Below are positions 1-7,527 of a stretch of DNA of 64,000 nucleotides, one piece after another. The position numbers were made by a program, and so were the translations under genes. The DNA lies in contig JAYFNT010000027.1 in the NCBI GenBank assembly GCA_034933285.1, positions 19,377-83,376 on the forward strand, written 5' to 3'. Position 1 is the stretch's first letter, and every line of letters begins with the position of its first letter. The DNA comes from RPRC01 sp034933285 (lineage in GTDB: Bacteria > Desulfobacterota > Desulfuromonadia > Geobacterales > Geobacteraceae). The notes under the pieces are model-generated. The model made no database searches. It was not told the origin of the DNA and saw nothing but the letters and a program-made list of their open reading frames with translations.

Positions 1-545
1 GCATTGTCAATGATTTTCTGGCTCAGATTGAGGGATTCTTCCGCTTGTTTGCGGGCGGTTATGTCCTCCAGGAACGCTTCGAATACCCGGGGAATGCCGG
101 TTTGCCCCGGAACCGCGCGAAAGTGGAAGTTGCACGTTATGATGCTGCCGTCCTTGCAGCGAAACATCTCCTCGAATATCTGCCAGCCGCCGTGTTCCAC
201 GGCACTCTTGACGACCTCCTGCCGGCGGTCCGGATCAACATATACAGCCGCCGCAATATTGGTACGGTTAACCACCCTGATCATTTCCTCAGGGGATTCA
301 TATTTCAGAAACCTTGCCATGGCCGGGTTGACGCTTATGAGATTGCCTTCCAGCGTAGAGCGGAGAATTCCTATGGGGGCATTTTCAAAGAGATTCTGGT
401 TGGTCTGTTCCAGCGGTCGGGACATATACCGCACCGCAATGTCATCTTCCGGAGTCGACACGGAAAAACCATGGTCCGTGAGAAGCCTTTCCAGCTCATC
501 GAACTCCTGCCCGTTATCATCGATTATCACAATTCTTTTCATCAT
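1..545 (-). CDS. PAS-domain signalling protein, partial (continues past window start)
   Basis: The reading frame starts with two consecutive ATG codons at 545 and 542 and runs off the window edge. An AGGA-like ribosome site lies just upstream. The N-terminus (MMKRIVIIDD) resembles the first strand of a response-regulator or signalling protein. It is followed by a PAS domain (NLFENAPIGI, then a segment with SVNPAMARFLKY) and a PAC-like end (FRCKDGSIITCNF to EDITARKQAEESL). The C-terminal output domain is not in the window, so it could be a histidine kinase, a GGDEF protein or another PAS sensor. A sensory role at the membrane or in the cytoplasm is inferred from the PAS domain only. Confidence 0.75.
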   Translation of the reverse strand, partial: MMKRIVIIDDNGQEFDELERLLTDHGFSVSTPEDDIAVRYMSRPLEQTNQNLFENAPIGILRSTLEGNLISVNPAMARFLKYESPEEMIRVVNRTNIAAAVYVDPDRRQEVVKSAVEHGGWQIFEEMFRCKDGSIITCNFHFRAVPGQTGIPRVFEAFLEDITARKQAEESLNLSQKIIDN

Positions 546-943
546 CGCATCCTGTATTCATGTCACCCGGTATACTTGCACTCTTTCATAGAGGCATACG
601 AACTAGTTTCCATCCGGAAAGTCTCTCTGGGGCCGGATCGGGAGTTTCCGGCTGGGCACGGACTGGTTCTTTTGCGTGGGATTGGGTCAATAACGGAAAA
701 ACATACCACATGTTGGTCCGGCCTCGATACTGTCTTATCGGCAACAAAGGCTGTATATATACTATCAGATCCTATTTTAATGTGGCGAGGGCTTATTTAA
801 TTATTGCTGTATGGAATCGGGAAAAAAGTGCGAAAAGGCGCGTAGGAAAGGCTTCAACGCATCCAGGAACGATTTTCTGTCTGATATGGAGGCAGAAAGT
901 GAACAATGCTAACGAAAAGCGCGGAAACCTAGGAGGATTCTTT
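546..943. other. Intergenic region between divergent or unrelated units
   Basis: About 400 bases with no convincing gene. It contains an 18-bp segment at 604-621 that is identical to one arm of the palindromic repeat at 39978-39995. That segment is followed by a local CCGGAAA/TTTCCGG dyad. The stretch around 750-800 is AT-rich and could hold promoters, but no well-spaced -35/-10 pair is clear. Confidence 0.5.
604..621 (+). repeat. Copy of dispersed TTTCCATCCGGAAA repeat arm
   Basis: The 18 bases TAGTTTCCATCCGGAAAG are identical to those at 39978-39995 inside the hox operon. Shorter matches occur on the opposite strand at 21761-21776 and 43353-43371. The core TTTCC-atcc-GGAAA is a small dyad. 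Confidence 0.5.
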
Positions 944-973
944 ATGAATATCTACGGATTGAACAATAGTTGA
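944..973 (+). CDS. Very short ORF (9 codons) with strong ribosome site
   Basis: ATG at 944 follows a perfect AGGAGG (931-936) with 7-base spacing and encodes MNIYGLNNS, then TGA. It ends just before the hairpin at 983-1015. It may be a leader peptide, a gene remnant, or chance. There is no evidence for a function, and no clear promoter was found upstream. Confidence 0.25.
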   Translation: MNIYGLNNS

Positions 974-982
974 ATAAAAAAT

Positions 983-1015
983 GGCAAAACGAGGAGGGGC
1001 ACACCTCGTTTTGCC
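983..1015 (-). terminator. Rho-independent terminator of the OmpA-family gene
   Basis: A perfect 12-bp stem (GGCAAAACGAGG at 983-994 and its complement at 1004-1015) encloses a 9-base loop. Read on the minus strand it is followed by a T-rich tail (973-982 is AATAAAAAAT on the plus strand). It lies 34 bases after the stop codon of the OmpA-like gene. Confidence 0.85.
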
Positions 1016-1048
1016 AGCATTTGTCGTCAGCCCATTTTCGGGAAGGAA

Positions 1049-1741
1049 TTATTGCTGGGTCTGGGGAATTATGCGTATCTCGACACGCCGGTTCTGCTGC
1101 CTGCCGGCCGCTGTGGTGTTCGGCGCAATGGGCTTGCTTTCACCATAACCGATGGTAACCAGTCTGGCGGGGTCAACACCCGCCCCGATTAACGCGCTTT
1201 TGATCGCCTCCGCGCGTTTCTGGGAAAGCCGCTGGTTCAATTCCTCAGAACCGGTGCTGTCAGTATGTCCTGCGATCTGGATGGTAGTTTGCGGATACTG
1301 CCTGAGTACGCCGGCAACACGGTTGATTTCGTCATAGGCGCCCGGCTGGAGCGTTGAAGAATTTACCGCGAAGAGAAAGTCGGATTTGAACGTGACCGTC
1401 AGGACATCGACCGATTTCCTCGTGCTGCTTTCATCGGCCTGCGCCAGAACCTCCTGCTCACGCTTGATGCTGGCTGCCTCCGAATCCGCCAGGGCCTGAC
1501 GCATCGTGGCCTCCTGCTTGTCCATGTAGTTGCCGATTGCCGCACCGGTCAGCCCGCCGGCGACGGCTCCCGCCGCAGCGCCGATCAAGGTGGCCGACGT
1601 GCTCCGTCCTATCGCCTGCCCGAGCCCGGCCCCGACGGCCGCACCGACACCGGTGCCCACTGCGGCGCCTGTCTGGGCTTTGGTCGCGCAACCCGCAGCA
1701 GCAACAGCCGCGATACAAATCAGGACTATAAGCTTTTTCAT
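1049..1741 (-). CDS. OmpA-family lipoprotein with glycine zipper
   Basis: 230 residues. It begins with a lipoprotein signal peptide ending in the lipobox AAAGC (Cys about residue 17), so it is probably anchored to the outer membrane. Residues about 25-75 are a glycine-zipper segment with many GxxxG repeats (e.g. GTGVGAAVGAGLGQAIG). Residues about 110-225 form an OmpA C-terminal peptidoglycan-binding domain with the typical AGHTDSTGSEELNQRLSQKRA and NRRVEIRI motifs. The family links the outer membrane to peptidoglycan. The gene has its own terminator and a small hairpin in its leader, and appears monocistronic. An AAAGGAG ribosome site precedes the ATG. Confidence 0.9.
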   Translation of the reverse strand: MKKLIVLICIAAVAAAGCATKAQTGAAVGTGVGAAVGAGLGQAIGRSTSATLIGAAAGAVAGGLTGAAIGNYMDKQEATMRQALADSEAASIKREQEVLAQADESSTRKSVDVLTVTFKSDFLFAVNSSTLQPGAYDEINRVAGVLRQYPQTTIQIAGHTDSTGSEELNQRLSQKRAEAIKSALIGAGVDPARLVTIGYGESKPIAPNTTAAGRQQNRRVEIRIIPQTQQ

Positions 1742-1761
1742 ATTTCATGCTCCTTTCAAGT

Positions 1762-1776
1762 TCCAGCGTAGCTGGA
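1762..1776 (-). promoter_or_regulatory. Small hairpin in the leader of the OmpA-family gene
   Basis: TCCAGC-gta-GCTGGA forms a perfect 6-bp stem with a 3-base loop directly upstream of the AAAGGAG ribosome site. It may affect mRNA stability or translation; this is inferred from position only. Confidence 0.4.
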
Positions 1777-2157
1777 GTGTTGATGCGACGCGTAAATTCG
1801 TGTTTGCCGACCGATAAATTTTACTGCATACTTGCCGAATTGAAAACGTCATTCCTTGAAATTCTCTCGGAAACATGCTTGCATCCAGTATCGCCAAAGC
1901 GAATTCGCTCTGTAATTTAATCTTGAAAACGTAAGCAGCAACCGGTCGGTTGACAGGATTCATCTGGCGGAGAGTTCTGGTTCCCGGCAAGGCGCGGTAA
2001 CGCAAGGCCAGGACGGGCCAAGCTGAGGAGCCGCACGACAGCCGGGGGACAACAGGACCACGAGTTGAAGGAATGAATCAGCCGAACGGGACACCAGATG
2101 GCATCCGGGAAACTGCGAGGACCGGCGCAAACGGCAGATTAAAGCCGACGAAAAAAG
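1777..2157. other. Intergenic region upstream of OmpA gene and downstream of ftsZ
   Basis: About 380 bases without a supportable gene. The left half is AT-rich and likely holds the OmpA promoter (a TAAAAT-like -10 lies near 1820-1830 on the minus strand). The right half is GC-rich and unremarkable; no known riboswitch pattern was recognised. Confidence 0.4.
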
Positions 2158-2197
2158 CCCCGGCCTTCCACGGAGGGGGGATTACGGAAGGCCGGGG
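2158..2197 (-). terminator. Rho-independent terminator of the dcw operon
   Basis: A perfect 12-bp stem (CCCCGGCCTTCC at 2158-2169, complement at 2186-2197). On the minus strand the stem is followed by six T (AAAAAA at 2151-2156 on the plus strand). It lies about 60 bases beyond the ftsZ stop, after a second hairpin. Confidence 0.9.
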
Positions 2198-2213
2198 AAA
2201 TAAAACTGGTTAA

Positions 2214-2241
2214 CCGGGCATCACATCATCGGGATGCCCGG
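2214..2241 (-). terminator. Second hairpin between ftsZ stop and main terminator
   Basis: A 9-bp perfect stem (CCGGGCATC at 2214-2222 and GATGCCCGG at 2233-2241) starting 15 bases after the ftsZ stop. It has no T-tract, so it may be an mRNA-stabilising or pause hairpin rather than a true terminator. Confidence 0.55.
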
Positions 2242-2255
2242 ATTTGTTTCCGTGA

Positions 2256-3419
2256 TCAATCTACTGATTTGCGCAGGAACGTCGGGATATCGTACTGGTC
2301 CTCTTCATCCATGAAGAAAGTTCTCTGCTTCACGGCTGTTTCCCGGGGAGTGCGCTCGATACGTTTGAACGTCGGGATCTCCCTGTTGACTTCCTCCGTT
2401 TCACCCTGGTACGCCACGCTCCTCAGGTCAGCCTTTCCCTTCTCGACTTTTTCGACGTCGAAGCGGTCTCCGAATCCGGTTGCAATGGCGGTGATTTTCA
2501 CATGGTCATTCAAGCTCTCATCGATCACCAGACCGACAATGATGTTTGCATCCTCGTGGACCTTTTCGTGAATGACCCGGCTGGCGGCATCGAACTCATC
2601 CATGGTCATGGACGAGGAACCGGTGATATTGACCAGCACACCCTTGGCGCCGGAAATGTCGATATCCTCCAGCAGCGGGCTGGAAATGGCCTTGGTCGCG
2701 GCTTCGACAGCCCGGTTTTCGCCGCTGGCCATGCCGATGCCCATCATGGCCATGCCGCGTTCGCTCATGATCGCCTTGACATCCGCGAAGTCGACGTTGA
2801 TGAGGCCTGAAGTGGTGATAAGGTCTGAGATACCCTGAACCGCCTGGCGAAGCACATCGTCGGAAGGCTTGAACGCGTCCAGGATCGACATGGACTTGCC
2901 GGCAAGACCCAGAAGACGGTCGTTGGGGATTATGACCAGCGAATCCACATGTTTTTTCAGATCCCGCACGCCGGCTTCGGCCTTTGCAAGGCGCAGTTTG
3001 CCTTCACGGGTAAATGGCTTGGTCACGACTCCCACGGTCAGCGCGCCCAGTTCCTTGGCCACATCCGCGATGACCGGAGCGGCGCCAGTGCCGGTTCCGC
3101 CGCCGAGTCCGGCTGCGATGAAAATCATGTCGGCCCCTGCCAGCACCTCTGCAAGCTGCTCACGGTTCTCCGTAGCGGCATCCATTCCGACTGAGGGATC
3201 GGCGCCCGCACCCAGTCCCTTGGTGAGCTGTGATCCGATCTGTATCTTGACCGGCGCCTTGGACATGCGCAGAGCCTGGGCATCGGTATTTGCCACTATA
3301 AAGTCGATGCCGTGCAACTCGCAGTCGATCATGGTGTTGACAGCGTTGCCGCCGCCACCGCCGACTCCGATAACCTTGATCTTCGCACTCTGGTCTATAC
3401 TTTCATCGAATTCGAACAT
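2256..3419 (-). CDS. ftsZ: Cell division protein FtsZ
   Basis: Tubulin-like GTPase that polymerises into the Z ring at mid-cell. 387 residues, normal for the family. The GTP-binding signature GGGTGTGAA is at about residues 107-115, and the T7-loop NVDFAD (residues 208-213) supplies the catalytic aspartates to the neighbouring subunit. The C-terminal peptide DIPTFLRK, which binds FtsA, is intact. It is the last gene of the dcw cluster, 50 bases after ftsA, and is followed by two hairpins, the second a strong terminator. Confidence 0.98.
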   Translation of the reverse strand: MFEFDESIDQSAKIKVIGVGGGGGNAVNTMIDCELHGIDFIVANTDAQALRMSKAPVKIQIGSQLTKGLGAGADPSVGMDAATENREQLAEVLAGADMIFIAAGLGGGTGTGAAPVIADVAKELGALTVGVVTKPFTREGKLRLAKAEAGVRDLKKHVDSLVIIPNDRLLGLAGKSMSILDAFKPSDDVLRQAVQGISDLITTSGLINVDFADVKAIMSERGMAMMGIGMASGENRAVEAATKAISSPLLEDIDISGAKGVLVNITGSSSMTMDEFDAASRVIHEKVHEDANIIVGLVIDESLNDHVKITAIATGFGDRFDVEKVEKGKADLRSVAYQGETEEVNREIPTFKRIERTPRETAVKQRTFFMDEEDQYDIPTFLRKSVD

Positions 3420-3469
3420 GAGCTACCCCCTTTTGTTAATGAGAACATAAGAAATAAATACCTTTGATG

Positions 3470-4705
3470 TCAGAAAAATTCCCCGAACCATTCCTTCATG
3501 CGTCTCGCCACCCGCCTGAATACATTGTCGTCGCTCTGGACGGTGGGAAACTCTCTGATGCCCTGGTTCTTGCTTCCGTAGACCACCAGGCCGACGCCCG
3601 TGGCATAAACCGGCGAATTGACCACATCCACCAAGCCGCCGATATTCTGCGGCAGCCCGCGTCGTACCGGCAGGTTGAAGATCTGTTCGGCCAGTTCCGG
3701 CATTCCCTCCAGGATGGAAGTCCCTCCGGTTATGACCACGCCCGAGGCGATCTGGTCCTCGAAACCCGACTTCACGATCTCCCGGTTGACCAGGGTGTAG
3801 ATCTCCTCCATCCGCGGCTCCAGGATTTCCGCCAGCAGCTGGCGCGACAGGATGCGGGGCTTTCTTCCGCCCACGCTCGGCACCTCGATGGTCTCGTCCT
3901 TTCCCACCAGCGGCGAGAAACAGCAACCATACTTCTGCTTGATCCTTTCCGCTTCAGCCATCGGCGTCCTGAGACCTACGGCTATGTCGTTGGTCAGGTG
4001 ATTGCCGCCGAGTGAGAGAACGGAGGTGTGCTTGATGGCCCCGTCGACAAAGATGGCAATGTCCGTCGTACCGCCGCCTATATCCACCAGGGCAACACCG
4101 ATCTCTTTTTCTTCGGCGGATATCACCGCCTCGGACGAAGCCAGCTGTTCCAGAACGATGTCGGCGACATCAAGCCCTCCGCGGTTGCAGGATTTGATGA
4201 TGTTCTGTGCGCTGGCAACGGCGCCGGTAACGATATGGACCCGGGCCTCAAGCCGGACCCCGCTCATGCCCAGCGGTTCCCTGATGCCGTCCTGGTCGTC
4301 TATGATGAATTCCTGGGGCAGTATGTGGATTACTTCGCGGTCCATGGGTATGGCGATTGCTTTTGCCGCATCGATCACCCGCCGCACATCGTCAGGTGAA
4401 ACCTCACGGTTCTTTATGGCGATCACTCCCTGGGAATTGAACCCCTTGATATGGCCACCGGCGATACCCGCGTATACCGACTTTATCTCGCATCCCGCCA
4501 TCAGTTCGGCCTCTTCAATGGCTTTCTTGATGGAAGCGACAGTGGTCTCGATGTTGATGACAACCCCTTTTCGCAGGCCTCGGGACGGGCTGGTGCCGAT
4601 ACCGACGATATCCACCCCATCTTCGGTAACATTGCCGACGATGGCGCATATTTTCGTGGTGCCGATATCGAGACCCACGATCAGATTTTCTCTCCTGTTG
4701 GCCAT
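3470..4705 (-). CDS. ftsA: Cell division protein FtsA
   Basis: Actin-like ATPase that tethers FtsZ to the membrane. 411 residues. The phosphate-1 motif GLDIGTTKICAIVG is near the N-terminus, the phosphate-2 motif DIGGGTTDIAIF near residue 205, and VVITGGTSILEGM near residue 330. The last residues (RRVARRMKEWFGEFF) form the expected amphipathic membrane-targeting helix. It lies 13 bases after ftsQ and just before ftsZ, the usual order. Confidence 0.97.
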   Translation of the reverse strand: MANRRENLIVGLDIGTTKICAIVGNVTEDGVDIVGIGTSPSRGLRKGVVINIETTVASIKKAIEEAELMAGCEIKSVYAGIAGGHIKGFNSQGVIAIKNREVSPDDVRRVIDAAKAIAIPMDREVIHILPQEFIIDDQDGIREPLGMSGVRLEARVHIVTGAVASAQNIIKSCNRGGLDVADIVLEQLASSEAVISAEEKEIGVALVDIGGGTTDIAIFVDGAIKHTSVLSLGGNHLTNDIAVGLRTPMAEAERIKQKYGCCFSPLVGKDETIEVPSVGGRKPRILSRQLLAEILEPRMEEIYTLVNREIVKSGFEDQIASGVVITGGTSILEGMPELAEQIFNLPVRRGLPQNIGGLVDVVNSPVYATGVGLVVYGSKNQGIREFPTVQSDDNVFRRVARRMKEWFGEFF

Positions 4706-4718
4706 ACCCCCTCCTCTG

Positions 4719-5546
4719 TCAAACCTTTTTTACCACAATCTTGTCCGGATAGTTCAAATCAATATACTCGAGAGACGCGATCTGTCCGGAAAGCTCGCGG
4801 TAAATCCTCGACAGCCTCTCAAGTTTCTCGGCATAAGCGCCGTCCCCGAGCTTGACCGGAATACCGCCCATGGCGGTGAACAGGGTGAAACCGTACCCCT
4901 TGTCCACATGGATCTCGGAAATGTCCTCCAGCTTGAATGCCGTACCGTTTCTAAGAAGACCCAGGATTCCGAGGGCCGTGCGCATCGTCTCTCTCGTAGC
5001 GGCCGGATCCCTGTTCAGGTCTTCCGCCTCCACCCCGGTGACTATGGGGTAATCAAGCCTGTCCCCGCTGGTCAGCGGCTTGAAGATAGTGCCCTTGGTA
5101 TCGACATAGAACAGATATCCCATGTTCACGACAGCCGCCGGTTCGCGTTCGGTAACATCAATCGACAAAGTGCCCGGAAACCTCCGCCTGACCTTGATGT
5201 CTTCGAACCAGGGATTTTTCCCGAGATTGCCGCCAATACGCTTCAGGTCCAGCTTGAGCAGGGAGTCTCCAAGCCTGACCCCTGCAAGGGACAGGATTTC
5301 CTCCCGGCTAAGCCGCTTGAGGCGGGAGATCTCGATCCTTTCCAGCTTGAAAAACGTCATCCGCGTGACCAGTTCATAGGCTTCACTGCAGACTGTCCAG
5401 ACCAGGGTGAGCAGAACCAGGGCAATGCACGCACGTGCGGCATTTCGCAGCATTTTGCGGAACTGGATCGGTTTCCGGGGCTTTTTTTCCCGCTTCTGCC
5501 GGTTCCGGTTATGGGAAACCCTGTTTTTCTGGCGCAGGTCACGCAT
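4719..5546 (-). CDS. ftsQ: Cell division protein FtsQ/DivIB
   Basis: Bitopic divisome protein of 275 residues. A basic cytoplasmic N-terminus (about 30 residues rich in K and R) is followed by one membrane segment (ACIALVLLTLVWTVC, about residues 38-52) and a POTRA domain starting at FKLERIEISRLKRLS. A FtsQ/DivIB-type extracytoplasmic domain follows, with DVTEREPAAVV and a C-terminal IDLNYPDKIVVK. It scaffolds FtsB/FtsL and controls septal wall synthesis. It sits between ddl and ftsA. Confidence 0.92.
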   Translation of the reverse strand: MRDLRQKNRVSHNRNRQKREKKPRKPIQFRKMLRNAARACIALVLLTLVWTVCSEAYELVTRMTFFKLERIEISRLKRLSREEILSLAGVRLGDSLLKLDLKRIGGNLGKNPWFEDIKVRRRFPGTLSIDVTEREPAAVVNMGYLFYVDTKGTIFKPLTSGDRLDYPIVTGVEAEDLNRDPAATRETMRTALGILGLLRNGTAFKLEDISEIHVDKGYGFTLFTAMGGIPVKLGDGAYAEKLERLSRIYRELSGQIASLEYIDLNYPDKIVVKKV

Positions 5547-5579
5547 TTACAACCATCCCGTGGGCACTCTGCCCGTTGT

Positions 5580-6512
5580 CTAGGTTCCGATCTTCAACGA
5601 AGAAGTAAGGAGTATTCTTTCCAGAAGCTCGCCGAACTGTACTCCGACACCGCCGGCTATCTCGGGGAAAAGGCTCAGCGCCGTCATTCCCGGCAAGGTA
5701 TTGACCTCCAGGACATAACATTCCTCGCTGGCAGTGACCAGCAGGTCGACCCGGCTGTAGCTGCTGCAGCCGAGAGCACGATGCGCTGCCGCGCCTGCTT
5801 CCAGAGCTTTTTGATACAGCCCTTCGGGAAGCGGCGCCGGGAAAACGTGTTCCGCCATTCCGGGAGTATATTTGGCTTCAAAATCATAGAACTGGTTTCG
5901 CGGAATAATCTCTATGGCGCCCAACGCCCGGTCCTCCAGTATCCCAACCTGTATCTCCCTGCCGTCGATGAACTGTTCGACCAGAACTTCCCTGTCGTAG
6001 CGGAAAGCGGTTTCCAGCGCCGCGCCCATATCCTTGGGATCTTTCACGATGCTGATTCCCACCGATGATCCTTCCTGGGAAGGTTTGACCACCACCGGGA
6101 AGGGGAAACCTATGGTCTGGGGGTCAAACGTCTTGCCCCGCTCCACAACCACATAAGGCGCGATCAGCATGCCCGCTGCCGAAAAGGCTGCCTTGGCATA
6201 GACTTTGTTCATGGCCAGGGCGCTTGCAAGCACACCCGACCCCGTATAAGGGATCCCGGCCATTTCAAGAAGGCCCTGGACTGCGCCATCCTCGCCGTAG
6301 CGGCCATGCAGGGCGATGAACGCCAGGTCGACTTCGTTGTCGGCCAGTACCCGCGCCAGGTTCCTGTCAACATCAATTGCCATGGCATTGTAGCCAAGAT
6401 CTACAAGAGCCCCGTGAACTGCGGCGCCGCTCTTGAGGGACACTTCCCGTTCAGCGGACAGTCCACCGTACAGCACTGCTATCTTTTTTGATTTCAACTC
6501 TTCGCGCGTCAT
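5580..6512 (-). CDS. ddl: D-alanine--D-alanine ligase
   Basis: ATP-grasp enzyme that makes D-Ala-D-Ala for the peptidoglycan stem. About 310 residues with the chosen ATG (MTREELKSKKIAVLYGG). In-frame starts also exist at 6530 (ATG) and 6542 (TTG), and the ribosome-site evidence does not decide between them. The motif GGLSAEREVSLKSG is the family N-terminal signature. Later motifs are HGRYGEDGAVQGLLE, PVVVKPSQEGSSVGI and LEVNTLPGMT near the C-terminus. It lies between murB and ftsQ in the cluster. Confidence 0.95.
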   Translation of the reverse strand: MTREELKSKKIAVLYGGLSAEREVSLKSGAAVHGALVDLGYNAMAIDVDRNLARVLADNEVDLAFIALHGRYGEDGAVQGLLEMAGIPYTGSGVLASALAMNKVYAKAAFSAAGMLIAPYVVVERGKTFDPQTIGFPFPVVVKPSQEGSSVGISIVKDPKDMGAALETAFRYDREVLVEQFIDGREIQVGILEDRALGAIEIIPRNQFYDFEAKYTPGMAEHVFPAPLPEGLYQKALEAGAAAHRALGCSSYSRVDLLVTASEECYVLEVNTLPGMTALSLFPEIAGGVGVQFGELLERILLTSSLKIGT

Positions 6513-6579
6513 GATTCCCGCCGTATCCATTTCCTTCCGCAAGTGCGAAAAACTGCTCGTTATTCGAGAGAAAACCTGT

Positions 6580-7527
6580 TCATTCCTCGCCCACGATCCT
6601 TACCTCTTCTTCCAGCTCAACTCCGCTCAAGCTCCTGACTGCTTCCTTGATCCGCGCAGCAAGGGCCAAAAAGTCAGAAGCCGTTGCGCCACCCCGATTT
6701 ATCAGGAAGTTTGCATGGACTTCCGAAACTTGCGACCCACCAACCCGTGAACCGCGAAGCCCTGCTTCATCTATGAGTCGCCATGCCGGAGCTGCGGCAG
6801 GGTTTTTGAAGAAAGACCCGGCATTCGGATATCCCACCTGCTGGCTGCCGCGCCGATGGGCCAGATGTTCCCCAGTCCGTTTCTCTATCTCCTCCCGGGT
6901 TCGCTTCTGCAATGCAAAGGCTGCTTCAAGGATGATCTCGCCGGGTGCGAGCTTGAGGAAGCGGTAGCCGAACTCCAGCTCCTCTTTCCGGGTTACGGCT
7001 ATCTTGCCGGACCTCCAAGTCACAAGCCTCTCAAGGAAATCGGTGATCGCCTGGCCGCCGGCGCCCGCATTCATTGCCAGCGCCCCCCCGAGGTGTCCCG
7101 GGATGCCGACAAGGAATTCCAGTCCTGACAGCCCACGCTCCCCTGCAAAACCCACAAGTTTCCGGTTTTCAACACCCGCGCCGGCACGAACGATACGCCC
7201 TTCTTCCAGGCTGATCGAGTCCAGCCGATCAAGTGATATTACCGCGCCCCGGATTCCACCGTCCCTCACCAGGAGATTGTTGCCTCCTCCCACCAGCAGA
7301 TAGGGAACCTCGAAATCGGTCAGAACGGCCAGCAGTTTTTCCAGGTCGGCCTGATCGGCCGGCAGGAAGAAGTAATCGGCCGGACCTCCCACCCTGAGAG
7401 AGGTATGCTTGGCCATGGGCTCATCCCGCAGAACCGTTCCGCGAACTTCCCCGGCAATCCTGGCGAGAAAGCGTTCTTTCAAAGATCTTTTCCAAGCTTC
7501 CCGAGCAGCGCTTCCCCGGTCTGCCAT
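6580..7527 (-). CDS. murB: UDP-N-acetylenolpyruvoylglucosamine reductase
   Basis: FAD-dependent reductase that forms UDP-MurNAc with NADPH. 315 residues. FAD-binding (PCMH-type) motifs HTSLRVGGPADYF and LLVGGGNNLLV, then GLEFLVGIPGHLGGALAMNAGA. The substrate-domain motif PNAGSFFKNP carries the catalytic Ser; the C-terminal motif is VHANFLINRGGAT. This is a type I MurB layout by length. The start used overlaps the murC 3' end by 49 bases. A later start would also keep the domain, because the first ~35 residues are not conserved. Confidence 0.96.
   Translation of the reverse strand: MADRGSAAREAWKRSLKERFLARIAGEVRGTVLRDEPMAKHTSLRVGGPADYFFLPADQADLEKLLAVLTDFEVPYLLVGGGNNLLVRDGGIRGAVISLDRLDSISLEEGRIVRAGAGVENRKLVGFAGERGLSGLEFLVGIPGHLGGALAMNAGAGGQAITDFLERLVTWRSGKIAVTRKEELEFGYRFLKLAPGEIILEAAFALQKRTREEIEKRTGEHLAHRRGSQQVGYPNAGSFFKNPAAAPAWRLIDEAGLRGSRVGGSQVSEVHANFLINRGGATASDFLALAARIKEAVRSLSGVELEEEVRIVGEE

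Noticed and set aside
1745..2005. 86-codon minus-strand frame upstream of the OmpA gene
   Set aside because: No ribosome site, no domain-like sequence, and it covers the likely OmpA promoter and leader hairpin.
1800..2150. Riboswitch or structured RNA downstream of ftsZ
   Set aside because: Several GC-rich blocks looked suggestive, but no known consensus or consistent pairing could be drawn.
4002..6068. 688-codon open frame on the plus strand
   Set aside because: It lies antisense to ftsA, ftsQ and ddl, whose motifs are clear; long antisense frames are common in GC-rich DNA.
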